Source of the DNA: Prunus persica
Lineage: Eukaryota > Streptophyta > Magnoliopsida > Rosales > Rosaceae
Assembly (NCBI RefSeq): GCF_000346465.2
Contig: NC_034015.1
Location: 5,679,789 to 5,743,788, forward strand
Length of the DNA stretch: 64,000 nt
Direction of reading: 5' to 3'
Shown: in pieces, positions 1-11,129 of the stretch
Layout of the letters: each line of letters opens with the position of its first letter
Position numbering within the stretch: position 1 is the stretch's first letter
Notes under the pieces: generated by a model
The model's database searches: none
Seen by the model: the letters and a program-made list of their open reading frames with translations, nothing else
Told to the model about the DNA's origin: nothing
Made by a program: the position numbers and the translations under genes

Positions 1-790
1 TATGGCACCATAGCCATGTTTTCTTTTTCTTTATTACATGTAGGACTCTGCTTTGAACTAAGCTTGAAGTGACTAGGAAATGGAGTAGAAACTGGTTTTG
101 CTTTATCCATGTTAAACCACTTTAGTACCTTCTCGATATAACTTTCTTGTGATAACTTCAACTTCCAATTTTTTTTTATCACAGGACATACTTATACCGA
201 GGATTCGTTTTGCAGGTCCTAAGTCTTTCATAGCAAAAGACTTGCTCAACTCTTTCTTCAGCTTGCTAATCTTGTCACTATTTTGTCCTACGATCAACAT
301 GTCATCGACATAGAGAAGAAGTATGATGAATTCACCATCATCAAATCTTTTCACAAATACACAATGGTCTGAAGTTGTCTTTTGATAGTGTTCAATCAGG
401 AAGGAATCAAACTTCTTGTACCATTGTCAAGGTGCTTGCTTGAGTCCATATAAGCTCTTCTTCAGCCGACATACCAAATCTTCTTTTCCTTTGACTTTGA
501 ATCCTTCTAGCTGCTCCATGTAGATTTCTTCTTCAAGATCTTCGTGAAGAAAAGCTGTCTTCACATCTAGCTGTTCGATCTCGATATTCAGGCGTGCAGC
601 CAAAGTGAATACAACCCGTATGGAAGACATCTTCACTACAGGTTAGAAAACCTCTTCAAAGTCAATTCCTTTCTTCTGACTGAAACCTTTCACAATTAGC
701 CTTGACTTATACCTGGGCTTAGAGTTGTTTTCTTCCGTCTTCAGTCGATACACCCATTTGTTCTTGAGTGCTCTTCTACCTTTTGATAGG
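1..790 (-). pseudogene. copia reverse transcriptase fragment
   Basis: The segment 427-636 encodes DVKTAFLHEDLEEEIYMEQ and a KKSLYGLKQAP block. The segment 112-354 encodes the catalytic LLLYVDDMLIVG box, with both aspartates kept, and the DLGPAKRILGI block. These are standard motifs of the Ty1/copia polymerase. The two pieces are out of frame with each other, and the domain runs off the left edge, so it is a broken copy. Confidence 0.88.
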
Positions 791-791
791 T

Positions 792-2390
792 TCACAGATC
801 ATATGTGTGGTTCTCATGCAGAGATTGCATCTCTTCATGCATGGCTTTCAACCACTCATCTTGTTGATCATGAGTTAATGCTTCTTTATAGCATTCTGGT
901 TCTCCCCTATCTGTTAGGAGAACGTAATCATCTAGAGAATATCTACTCGGAGGTCTCCGTACCCTGGTCGATCTTCTTGGTTGGAATTTGGTCGCTGGCT
1001 CTTCATGGGGTTGTGCTTCTAGTCTATCATCAACTATATCATCTACTATACCATCAGTTGTATGATCATTACTCATATTATCATCAACTGGTTCATTTAT
1101 AATAGGATCACTAGCTGGATCATCAGTATCATTGGATTCATGTCGCCAGTCATTGTGCTCCAATAGAGGAGGAACTGGATCCAAGTTAGCTGGATATTCT
1201 CTAGGATTATTAGGTTTATCACATCTTCGAATGTCTTCAATGTTCTGATCTTCAAAGAAGACAACATCTCTACTTCTAATAATCTTTCTAGCTACAGGAT
1301 CCCATAACCTATAACCAAATTCTTCATTCCCATATCCCACGAAGATACATTCTTTCGACTTCGCATCGAGCTTGGATCTCTCGTCTTTAGGAATATGAAC
1401 AAAAACTTTACAACCAAAAACTTTCAAATGATTGCAGCAAACATCTTTTCCCGACCAAAACTTGTTCGGGACACCACTATTCACAGGTACTGAAGGAGAA
1501 AGGTTGATTAGATCAACCACAGTCATCAGGGCTTCACCCCAAAAACTTTTGGGCAGCTTGGCATGAGAGAACTTTGTTCTTATTCTTTCAACAAATGTTT
1601 TGTTCATTCTCTCAGTTATGCCATTATGCTGAGGAGTCTTCGGAACAGATCATTCATGCCTGATTCTATTACTTCTACAATAGTTTCTAAACGCCCCCAT
1701 AAATTCTCCTCCGTTATCGATGCGAATACATTTCAAGCTTCTACCAGTCTCTCGTTCAACGCTAGCATGAAACTACTTGAAAACTTCATATACTTGATCT
1801 TTTGTTCTAAGTGCATACATACCTTCCTGGAATGATCGTCAATGAAGGTGACAAAATATCTTGCACCACCAAGAGTACTAGAGGTTATAGGACCACAAAC
1901 ATCAGAGTACACAACATCCAATACATTGGGTTTTCTTTGTGCATGACCATGTTGAAACGAAGCTCTATGCTGCTTTCTAGCCAAGCAATGCGTGCATGAT
2001 TTTAGAGGCATGCCTTTCTTCATTCCAGTCAGTGCCTCTCTTTTGGCTAGAATTTGTACTCTTTCTCACTCATGTGACCGAGCCATTTATGCCATAGCTA
2101 AATTGAGTCTTCTGCGAGAGCATTTGCGTACCCATTACTGACTTTTGCATGTGTCATGTATAGGGTGTTCTCCTTCTTCCGTCATGCTAGGACAAGAGCG
2201 TTCTTGCTGAGTTTCCATTTTCCTTCAGCAAAGCCATTGGCGTATCCTTCGTCGTCAAGTAATCGAGTGGAGATTTGATTGAGACGCATATCTGGAACAT
2301 GTCTGGCATCCTTGAGGACCAAGTGGAAACTTGTGTTGGTTTTCAAGGGAAATATTTCCTCTTCCCACGATCTTGGACAATTTGTCATTT
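792..2390 (-). pseudogene. copia integrase region
   Basis: The piece at 1733-2023 holds the C-x2-C half of the integrase zinc finger and a YSDVCGPI/FVTFIDDHSR core block, which carries the first two catalytic acidic residues of the D,D-35-E site. The piece 792-1607 continues with the conserved FWGEAL and KVFGCKVFVHIPKDERSKL blocks of the copia integrase C-terminus and the linker towards reverse transcriptase. A stop and frame change separate the pieces around 1610-1730. Insertion function is therefore lost in this copy. Confidence 0.85.
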
Positions 2391-2399
2391 CCCATCCTC

Positions 2400-3360
2400 A
2401 CATTACCAAAATCTCCATTGGTGTATGATGTAAAAGTCCCTCCGTGAGGTGACATGAAATGATGCACCAGAATCCATTATCCAGCATGTATCTTGAAAGG
2501 AAAAATTAACAAAGCCATCACCACATAGAATAATTACCTCATTTCCACCAGAGGTAGTTGCGGTCATGTGCCTGGCATTACTCTTTTCATTACCTCTATC
2601 TTGCTTTCGTTTAAACAACCTGCACTCTCTCTTCATGTGGCCTATTCCGCCACAATAGTAACATTCTAGGTCCTTTCTTGTGTTGGACCTTCCTCTCGAG
2701 CCATCTCTTGACCTGCCCTTTGACTTGTCTAGCCTGTGGAATTTTCTATTGTTAGTTCTTCCACGATACTCTGAGACGAGGGCTTCTAACTCGACTACCA
2801 CACCTTGTTCTTTCCTCCTTGCTTCTTCATTGAACATGCTATCTTTAACTATGTCCAATGTAAGAACACCTTGAGAAGCTGAATTGCTTAAGGATACTAC
2901 TAGTGTATCCCGGCTATCAGGCAAAGAGCTGAGTAACACTAGTGCTTGTAACTCATCATCAAGCACCATCTTCATATTCATCAACAGGTTGATCAAACCT
3001 TGTAAGTCACTAAGATGCGCAGTAACACTTCGACCATCTCTGTACTTAAGCTTTATTTTGAGCGGTCTTCCGCTCGTACATGGACGACAATTTTGTCCAT
3101 AATTTGTATGCATCTGTCTCTTGTGCCACATGGTGGAACACACTTTGATCCACCCATTGTCGGATTTGTCTAACAGTTTTTCTATTCAGAATGCTCCATG
3201 CATTGTCTGACTTCCCTTCTGGTTTTTGTCCCAGCAATTGAAGGGGCTCATACAAATCCTTACATTAAAGGATGTCCTCCATTCTTGGCTTCCAAATGGA
3301 GTAATTGGATGCAGTCAATTTTAACATTGTTGCTGATGATGATGACGATGACTCCTCCAT
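2400..3360 (-). pseudogene. copia GAG plus start of protease
   Basis: Reading down from an ATG at 3360-3358, the start is a serine-rich stretch followed by copia GAG-like sequence. The frame is broken soon after by an in-frame TAA near 3265. The long segment 2403-3143 contains a CCHC zinc knuckle of the form C-x2-C-x4-H-x4-C (about 2625-2666), which binds the RNA genome in particles. It then has the protease signature DSGAS (about 2468-2482) with its catalytic aspartate. The nonsense codon and frame changes mean no full polyprotein can be made. Confidence 0.85.
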
Positions 3361-3409
3361 CTTAAATTACACAAGAATATAATTTTTGAGCCGAAGCTCT
3401 GATACCACT

Positions 3410-3890
3410 TGTTGGGAAAGATGGCGAAAAATCAAAGAGCCAATAAATAAATATGGCACTCCCAGGATCTGAATTCTCCCAGCCTTGTGTAAATAAAATT
3501 GGCAAAATTAACACTCTATCTTCCACTAAGAAAAATAATGGGAATACTATAATAATCTCACCAAACACCGGTGGCTAAACTCTCTCTTGGTTTTTCTCTT
3601 AAGAGGATTTTCTCTCTCACACAAGTGAGGCTTTCTTATCTCTCAAAATTGTCTAAGTTTTGGTTTTCTAAGGGATGCATTGAACTGAAAAAAGGCAACT
3701 GTTTTTATAGCCAACATTCCTAACTAATTGGTGGCCATGCATGAGGGAGAGTTTTTCTCATTTTCTCTTCCATTCGTTTTCTTCAAATTTTCCCATCCTT
3801 TCTTTCATTTTATTTAGTTTCAAGACAAGAGTAAGGAACGTTTCCCCCCTTTAATCCCCCTCTCCCTACGGTCGAGCTGGATTAATTCCC
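3410..3890 (-). repeat. 5' LTR of the copia element (outer boundary uncertain)
   Basis: The sequence begins TGTTGGG on the plus strand directly beside the primer binding site, as expected for the inner end of a minus-strand 5' LTR. A TATA-like box reading GCTATAAAAAC on the minus strand sits near 3705-3716. The outer end could not be fixed because the partner LTR is outside the window; the given end is only an estimate. Confidence 0.55.
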
Positions 3891-3956
3891 CCTCGGGGGG
3901 AATTAGCCTTTTAGTTAGTCCACAAAAGAGTTGATCGCAGAATGCGATTAATCTCT

Positions 3957-4087
3957 TTTGCTGTTGTTGGGAATGAACGAACGCACTCAGGGTGTCCCCC
4001 CCCGCATTGGGCGTCCCTCCCCCCTACGCTTTTTGGGCTGCGGGGGGGACGCCCTGAGTGCGTTCGTTCATTCCCAACAACAGCAAA
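3957..4087. repeat. foldback / MITE-like inverted repeat
   Basis: Arms at 3957-4005 and 4039-4087 are near-perfect reverse complements of about 49 bp, separated by a 33 bp GC-rich loop. The arms run from a TTTGCTGTTGTTGGG outer part to a poly-C/poly-G inner part and contain only one or two mismatches. A transcript would fold into a strong hairpin. No open reading frame or clear target-site duplication was recognised, so it may be a very small MITE or another foldback element. Confidence 0.75.
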
Positions 4088-4408
4088 GACAATGTTTTTA
4101 ATATTTATTTTTCTTCTTTTTCTCTCCTCCACTAACAAGGGAAACTCATCATCTCTCTCTCTCTCTCGCAGATATGCTGCTCTACTCTCTAGCCAACCTC
4201 TGTAAGTTCCTCCTCCTCTTTCTTCTAATTTAATTTTTTGTTTTGAGCCAAAGGAAATTGACAAATCTTAGAAGACAAAAATGAGTATAAGTTTCAATTT
4301 TCTATCTGATTTCCACCATCTATATTATTGTTTGGTTACTTTGATTTTGAATGTGTGATTTTTTGAGCAGTTGATGGAGTCGAAGGGTAAACCTAGGCTT
4401 TGGCATGG

Positions 4409-4955
4409 GGTTCATAGATTGTGGGTTTGGTAGAAGTTTTACATCCGAGCCAGCATGGGATAACTGGAAAAATAATGGAAGGGCTAATGCTTGTTTTGAT
4501 GAAGACTGTGTTGACGTGAGTCTCCTAATTAATTAAGGAGATTTACTTCCTTGATTAATTAAGGGATTTACTTTCCTATTTTTATATAGTTGATAAATCA
4601 CTGTATAATTAGGAGATACTTTCCTAATTCTTTACTGTATCTAATTCCTTGTTTTGGGGATTCCAGGTACCTCACATGTTATCTTATAATGTGTGTGTTG
4701 GAGATATGATCGACTATTTGGACACTCAATATATTCTATTTGTACCTCACATCTTACCAAATGCTAATTTAATTGGTTTATTGGTTTCTTCCTTCTTGAG
4801 TCTATGAAGGAAATCAGCACTCTGGCAGAAAATCAAGTTCCAAGCTACTTTGTTTGGGAAGCCCTTTTTACCATGGCAATTATTGGACTGGGCCTCTTGC
4901 TCTTTGCTCTTCTAATTGGAAATATGCTGAATTTTCTTCAATCTCTTGGATAGAG
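4409..4955 (+). pseudogene. cyclic nucleotide-gated ion channel (CNGC19/20-like) gene fragment
   Basis: Two exon-like pieces are visible. At about 4409-4515 the frame reads FIDCGFGRSFTSEPAWDNWK and continues with NNGRANACFDEDC, ending at a GT donor. At about 4804-4955 it reads MKEISTLAENQVPSYFVWEA followed by a hydrophobic segment with LLLFALLIGNMLNFLQSLG, then a stop and a GT. The second piece matches the pore and S6 helix of plant CNGC channels, and the NQVPSYFVWE wording is characteristic of the CNGC19/20 group. Upstream and downstream channel parts are absent, and a stop follows the S6 segment. Confidence 0.8.
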
Positions 4956-4959
4956 GTAC

Positions 4960-6239
4960 TACTTTCTACTATCGTTTTTGCTTCTTAAATGTTCTACATG
5001 CCAAAGCTGCTTGAAGGGATATAGGATAAATTTTCTATCTGATTTCCACCATCTATTATTGTTCTGGTTGTCTTGAAATGCATGTCTTATACCCTGTGAT
5101 ATTTATATTAATGTTGCTTTATTGTTTGTGAACTCACTCTTTGGCACATCTACCTCACCACATCTATCAACGGTGCATATGTCCTAGGATACTCTAGAAA
5201 TTTCATGCTTCCTCTAGGTTGAATAGGCAGTGTAATCCAGTAGCTTACTCAGGTATTCATAACCATAAATTTTAAGTTTTTGATAATCTGGCCACTCTTT
5301 TCCTTGCTGGAGATATTTTGTGCTTCAAAGAGGAAAGAGCATGGTTAACTATCTGAATGAAACTTGTTGGGGACAGAGCAAAGAAGGGAGAAAGTGTGTT
5401 GAATTTGTTCTATGGAAGTGGGGATTCGGCGAGATAAGCTAGCAGCCTAGAACTAGAACCTCTCTGTTTTAAGTTACTGTTCAATTAATTAGTAATATGG
5501 GTTGCCTTAAAAAGAAGTATATTTTCATTTCCCATTCTTGTATATATGTTTCTCTCTCACAATTTGGATTAATTGTATTTTAATTAGCATGCAATTGATT
5601 TATAAAGTATACATCTATGTGGAATGCCAGACTTGGGGCCATTGACATCATCACCTTCATCATTATCCTCCATATCCAGTACTGCTAACTCTGTATAGAA
5701 TAAATACTGGAGGATGATAGATCTGTTAACACCTTTTCCAATCCTTTTGTTGAGTTTGGGGTTTAAGCTTAAAGTTATGAGATTTTTGTTTTCTGATCTT
5801 GTTTTGATGTTCTTTTCCTAATTAGATTAGATCTCGCTGTTAGCTAAAGTTGCAAGCTCTGAGTTTGGTATCATCTTTTGACTATATAGTTTTTGGTTAG
5901 GGGTGGTTTGCATTCTTTCCTCGTTATTGCATTCTTGATACCCTCATGTTCAGACATACTACAGTAGGTTGTGGCCACTAAGCTATAGAGGTACAGACAT
6001 ACTATTACTACAACAGATCTGTAAACACCAAGATGACAGCTAAATGTGGAGACCAAGTACAAATTGTGGATGATACAACAACTATAGGTTAATGCATTGG
6101 ATATGGTATTTTGTAATTATGGGTTAATGCTATGGATATGATATTTTATATGGATATAGTAGGAATCAAGATTGGTAAACAATGTAATTACTTTTGAATC
6201 TTCAAGTTTTATGACATAAACTATTTTGGTTATTTTTCT
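4960..6239. other. AT-rich stretch without recognised gene
   Basis: No long reading frame or family motif was recognised. It may hold decayed flanking sequence of the channel fragment, but nothing can be assigned. Confidence 0.4.
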
Positions 6240-6706
6240 AGTTAAAATTGTTGTAGAGCTGTTGAAAACCAAAAAAAAAATGAAGGGTCAATAATATTTG
6301 TGGAAAGTCAAACCATTTGTAGGCTTTCCACATCAGCATAAATACAAAAAACGAAGGTGTAGACCATAATTTGCCACAACAGTCGCATCTTTTCTGATAT
6401 GGTAAGTCATAACACGCATCAGTATAATCAAAATCCTTGATACTATAACAAGTATTTAGCATCAATGTTAATATATTTTCTGATGCTGTTAAAGGTTTAG
6501 GCATCAAGGGTCAACGCTCTTTTGGCACATGTTAACAACTTACGCATAAGAGATTATGTAAATAGTGATGCTGTAAATAATATTTAGCAACGGATAATAT
6601 TTGAAGCGTATGACTATATCATATGCATCGGTTCCCAATACTTCGGTTCTTAGGTACCTTTAGCAACAGATAATATCCGTTGCGAAAAGTCAATTTTCAC
6701 ATAGTG
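6240..6706. mobile_element. CACTA-like terminal fragment
   Basis: On the minus strand the sequence starting at 6706 reads CACTATGTGAAAATTGAC and is followed by near-repeats of the form GCAACGGATAATAT / ATTATCTGTTGC around 6595-6685. A CACTA terminus followed by short direct and inverted subterminal repeats is typical of En/Spm-type transposons. It abuts and cuts off the gypsy reading frame to its right. The other end was not found, so the left limit is an estimate. Confidence 0.45.
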
Positions 6707-8026
6707 ATAATCCACCAATTTCTTGGACACAAGATTTTCGCAACTGTCACTATCCACGATCACACTACACACTCTATTGCCAATTGTGCAAAGTGAACGG
6801 AAAATCCTATTGCGTTGCCCCGCCTCCTGTTTTGGGGATATGAGGACTCTCTGTAACACTAAATTCACTATCTCATCACCATCCTCATCCATAAATTATG
6901 CTCCTTCATAATCTGCATCAACATTACCATCCTCATCTCCTTCTTCAATCGCCTCAAACTAGATTAACCTGTTTGTTATAGGTTGGGCACTCATTGGAGT
7001 GATGCCCTGGTTTGGAACACCTATAACAAATATCATTCGTCGGCCTAGCATAAGCATTGCTCATCTTGTTGTGATCTCCTCCCCAATTTATGTTGCTACC
7101 TTCGTCTCGTGGGGTAAAATTCTTTTGCTTATCACTCTCCCGAGGACCTACACACCCTTGTTTTTCTCCATGGATGGAGCAGAGGGTTCATAACTGCTCT
7201 TCTGGATACCACTAATGCTCAACCCAATACGCTTATCTTTCTCTAGTAATTCGGCCTTCAATGCCATACTTTGTGCCTTATGAACTGTCCACAAAATCTG
7301 AAGCCCAATTTTCTCATGCAAAGAACTTCTCAACCAAGTGATATACCAAGAGACCATCTGACCATCTGTTTCCTCCAAATTATTGCGCTTAGCCAAATGC
7401 AAAAATTCATCCATATACTCAGAAACGGTCTGATTGCCTTGGTGGCAATTGTGGTAAAGCCGATACAGGTACTGCTCATAATCGGCATGTAGGAATCTCC
7501 CCATCATCAGTTGCTTCATACGGTGCTAACTCTTCACTGCTTGCTTACCCTGCCGATGTCATGATTTTTGAAGCTGGTCCCACCATACAGCCGCACTACC
7601 ATTTAGATGAAAGGCGGTCTTCACCATCTTCGTCTCTAGAACCTCCATAATCTCGAAGAAACACTCCACCTCTACCAACCAGTCAAGAAAGTCTTCAATC
7701 TGTAGGTGACCATTAAAGTATGGAATATCAGCCTTAATCCGAAAATCGTCCATGTATTGGTTATGATTATTCTGATTAGGTGCGATCGGGGGTTGTTCTT
7801 GGAATTCTTCTTCAGACTCATCGTTGCTTTCCAGGAGAGGAAGTCTCTCAACAATAGGACGTTTTACGCGAACACCTCTATTAGGTCACTGTAGAGGGTT
7901 TTAGTTTCCCATGCCCAACAATAAACACTAAACCTCAACCAATACCGCAAAGAGGGTCTCAAACTCTGCACGAGTAAGAACTTCCCCTATGCCACGGGTC
8001 TTATCACCTCCATATGGGTTGTTCAT
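6707..8026 (-). pseudogene. Ty3/gypsy GAG-protease fragment
   Basis: Starting from an ATG at 8026-8024 on the minus strand, the pieces 7559-7753 (with [13 protein letters not shown] and AAVWWDQLQ), 7148-7519 (YEQYLYRLYHNCHQGNQTVS) and 6650-6892 (IVDSDSCENLVSKKLVDY) match the capsid and then the pepsin-like protease of plant Ty3/gypsy elements. The usual D-S/T-G protease triad reads DSDS here. Frames are broken between the pieces, and reverse transcriptase is missing because a CACTA-like end interrupts the protease at 6706. Confidence 0.82.
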
Positions 8027-8620
8027 TAGGCCAGCCACACCTGCCCAGTGTGACAATTGATTGGCTAAACCTTAGCCTACAACATATAACTCTGGAATCC
8101 ACCAGGAAGATATGAGGAAACCTTAAGGTTTATTTGATAAACTGGAATAATAAAATATAACCCAAACCACGGTTTAACTTATTTTCCTTTGCGTGCGCAT
8201 CGCTCCAACTCCTCTTCAGTCATTTGTTCTACATCAAATATGAAGATCCTTTTTGGTCCTTATCACAACAGACCACTCTTAACAAAGAGGCTCATTAGGG
8301 TAAAAGGAGGGTCGCTCTCTCGCTATCTGGGAGAGTCGTGTGATATTTTTAGGGTTTGTTTCTTTTCCACATCTAGGTTTCGCCAACCTTCATCGTACTG
8401 CTTTCGGTTGTGTTAGTCTCATTTCATGTCGCTCTCTCAGTTCTCATGTAGTAGTTCTCCTTCATGCGTCGTCGTGCCCTCTTGGCTGTGAGGCGGGGCT
8501 GTTTGTTCAATCATTTTAAGGTTCACGATTAAGGCTTTTGCCTGTGCGTCATCAATGTGGTCCTTCGTGAGTCGTTGTGTTCTCTTGTTTGCAGGTGTCC
8601 AACTCAGCTCTCATATGAGA
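8027..8620 (-). other. probable leader and partial LTR of the gypsy fragment
   Basis: A degenerate match to a primer-binding-site-like sequence lies near 8090-8110 just upstream of the gag start. Beyond it the sequence is low-complexity and LTR-like, but no partner LTR is present to define it. Nothing else is recognisable here. Confidence 0.3.
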
Positions 8621-8624
8621 AGAA

Positions 8625-9310
8625 TTGGGGGCACAACATCCGATAATTTACATGTCAAAAGCTCTCCTAGATGCAGAGACTCGCTATCCAAAAATGGAAA
8701 GACTCATTTTGGCCCTTGTAGTTTCTATGAGAAAGTGAAGACCCTATTATCAAGCTTATCGAATAATTGTCATGATAGAATTTCCTTTTAGATTGATTTT
8801 TCATAGCCCCGATGCTTGTCAACGACTCATGAAATGGGCTATCAAATTGCGTCTATATGATTTCATCTACTAGCCGAAAACTACTATCAAACCTAGGCTT
8901 TAGTAGATTTCGTCGCAGAATTCACTCCATCCTCAGCCCAAAAAAGGAAGTTGGCCAACAGAGACAAGGACAGTTTAAGAGCTGAGGAGAACTCTTTTGC
9001 CAAATCTGACCAACTCAAGACATGTAGAAGTTGCATGTAGACAAAGCGTCAAATCACAAGGGAGTTGGAGCAAGCGTCGTCATAATCACCTTGGACGGAA
9101 CTATGTTACAGCAAGCTATAACAATGGGCTTCCCAGCTTCAAGCAAGGAAGCAAAGTACGAGGAATTGCTCAATGGACTACACTTAGCAAACGAATTGTC
9201 GATCAAAAGGTTAGCTATCTATTCAAACTCTCGTCTTATCGCTAATCAAGCCTTAGGGGAGTACATGGAAAAACACCTAAGAATGATCCAATACCTCGAC
9301 AAAATTTAAG
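8625..9310 (+). pseudogene. Ty3/gypsy RNase H region (decayed)
   Basis: One frame reads YMSKALLDAETRYPKMERL at about 8647-8703 and continues through RIIVMIEFPFRLIFHSPDAC to about 8820, with several in-frame stops. This is the degenerate Ty3-type RNase H. The piece 9031-9309 then matches a second, archaeal-type RNase H (SSKEAKYEELLNGLHLA, IYSNSRLIANQ). Two RNase H modules in a row are a mark of Tat-lineage gypsy elements. The start of pol is missing. Confidence 0.8.
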
Positions 9311-10440
9311 AACTTTTGAAGGCATTGCTGACCTACACCATCCAACAAGTTCCCCAAGCAGAGAACACTCATCCAAATGCACTGACAAGCTTAGGATTGG
9401 CTCTGGACACCCTGTTTGGGTGCTCAATCCAGGTCAAGCACCTTGATCAACCAAACATTGAAGAGGCAGAACACACAGACTTAGTGCAGATCGATGAGGA
9501 TCCCAACTGGCAATACCCTATCATCGACTACTTGGTAAACTAAAATTTTCCAAATGAGAGGTCTAAGGCCAGAAAAATCCAACAAAAAGTCGCAAGGTAC
9601 TACATGCAGGACAACAAGCTTGTTTGCATATCATATTCCAGTCCTCATCTCACACGCATAAAGTACCTTCAAACTCTTGAGATACTCAACAAAATTCACG
9701 ACAACGAATGTGGAAAACATTTTGGGGGCAGGTCTCTGGCCGAGAAAGCTCTCAGCATAGGCTAATTATGGGCTACCATGCGCCATGACTCTATAGCGTA
9801 TGTCAAAAAATGTGATCGATGCCAGCAATACAAGTTGATTCCTAGTCTACCAATTGAAGTATATCATCCGCAGAACAACCCATGGCCATTCATGTAATGG
9901 ACCATTAACTTAGTAGGCACCATGCCACCGGCTCATGCCAAAAAAGAAATGATGATCGTGGCCACTGACTACTTTACAAAATGGATAGAGGCTAAAGCTC
10001 TCTCCTCTACTAAAGAAGCCGACGTAGAACGATTCATCACAAAGAACATCATCTGCCGCTTTGGTTGCCCATAGTCGCAAGTCACTGGATCACAATCAAT
10101 TTCTAGAAGATCACCACATTTTTCGTGAAATATGGTATAAAGCAACACTTATGAACTCTGGGATATCCGCAAGGCAATGATCAAGCAAAAGTCTACAACA
10201 AGATTGTGATGGACTACCTGAAAAATAGATTGGTAGGCACCGAGGGAAAATGGATAGATGAGCTGCCCGGAGTATTATGGGCTTATCGCACCGCAAAAGG
10301 TGATCAACTCACAAAACCCCATTTTCCAAAAGAAATCATTCCTCCTCACATCATTGTTCCATCCATAAGCATCGAGGTGGGCAACATTTATCAGACCTCC
10401 GAACATATGAGAACCAACTTTGACATGCTCAAAGAGGAAT
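9311..10440 (+). pseudogene. Ty3/gypsy integrase region (decayed)
   Basis: Following RNase H, fragments recognisable around 9680-10310 include a zinc-finger-like CDRCQQYK block, the core block ATDYFTKWIEAKAL and the later block ELPGVLWAYRTAKG of plant gypsy integrases. The reading frame is interrupted by many stops. The copy therefore belongs to the same dead element as the RNase H segment and the tandem arrays to its right. Confidence 0.8.
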
Positions 10441-10594
10441 AAGAAATCCCATTGTACGAGTTGCAGCTTATCAGTAGCAATTGATGTCCTACAATAATAA
10501 AAGTGCAGCTTAGTTCCCAGCAGATGGCTAAGTCCACTCCACTTTAGTTCAAAGAAAGTTTGATTTTTTATTAAAATAAGTGTTTGTGAAAAAT

Positions 10595-10935
10595 TCACCC
10601 ATCAATAGAGGATGACACCCTTTACGTAAGGGTGGGTAAATATTAACCCTGGGCAGAAGAAGGCACCATTTCCTTAAGGGTGGGTAAAAATAACCATCGG
10701 CAGAGAAAGGCACCCTTTCTGTAAGGGTAGGTAAAAATAACACTCAGCAGAAGAAAGCATCATTTACATAAGGGTAGGTAAAAATTAACCATCAGTAGAG
10801 AAAGACACCTTTTATGTAAGGGTGGGTAAACATTAACCCGCAGTAGAGGAAGGCACCCTTTACGTGAGAGGTGGGTAAAAATTAATCCTCAGTAAAGGAT
10901 GATACCCTTTACCTAAGAGACAGGTAAACATTTAA
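10595..10935 (+). repeat. tandem array A, about seven units of ~48 bp
   Basis: Units contain the core GTAAGGGTGGGTAAA and recur at about 10628, 10676, 10723, 10770, 10818, 10866 and 10914, giving a period of 47-48 bp with 10-25% divergence. The array lies between the integrase fragment and the 3' LTR of the decayed gypsy element, a region where Tat-type elements often accumulate tandem repeats. Confidence 0.85.
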
Positions 10936-11129
10936 GCATCCTGAGGGAGATGTTTGAACACTGATAACATGGTATCTCACTTGATTAACATGTTAACTCA
11001 GCCAAAAAAGAAGATGAATTTGAGAGGTTCTTCAGTACCTGAACATAACCTTCAATCTTTCAGTATGATATGCATCTCCTTAAGACCATCTACTGACTTA
11101 GGCATTGGAGGTTCTAAAACCTTGAATAT

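Larger units (their letters stand above)
1..3410 (-). mobile_element. Ty1/copia retrotransposon, internal region, broken, 3' part outside window
   Basis: The minus strand carries, in order from 3360 down to 1, GAG with a zinc knuckle, a retroviral-type protease, integrase and reverse transcriptase, which is the Ty1/copia order. A primer binding site complementary to initiator tRNA-Met (TGGTATCAGAGC on the minus strand) lies at about 3397-3408, next to an LTR beginning at 3410. The coding region is split by several stops and frame changes, so the copy is probably dead. RNase H and the other LTR would lie left of base 1. Confidence 0.9.
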
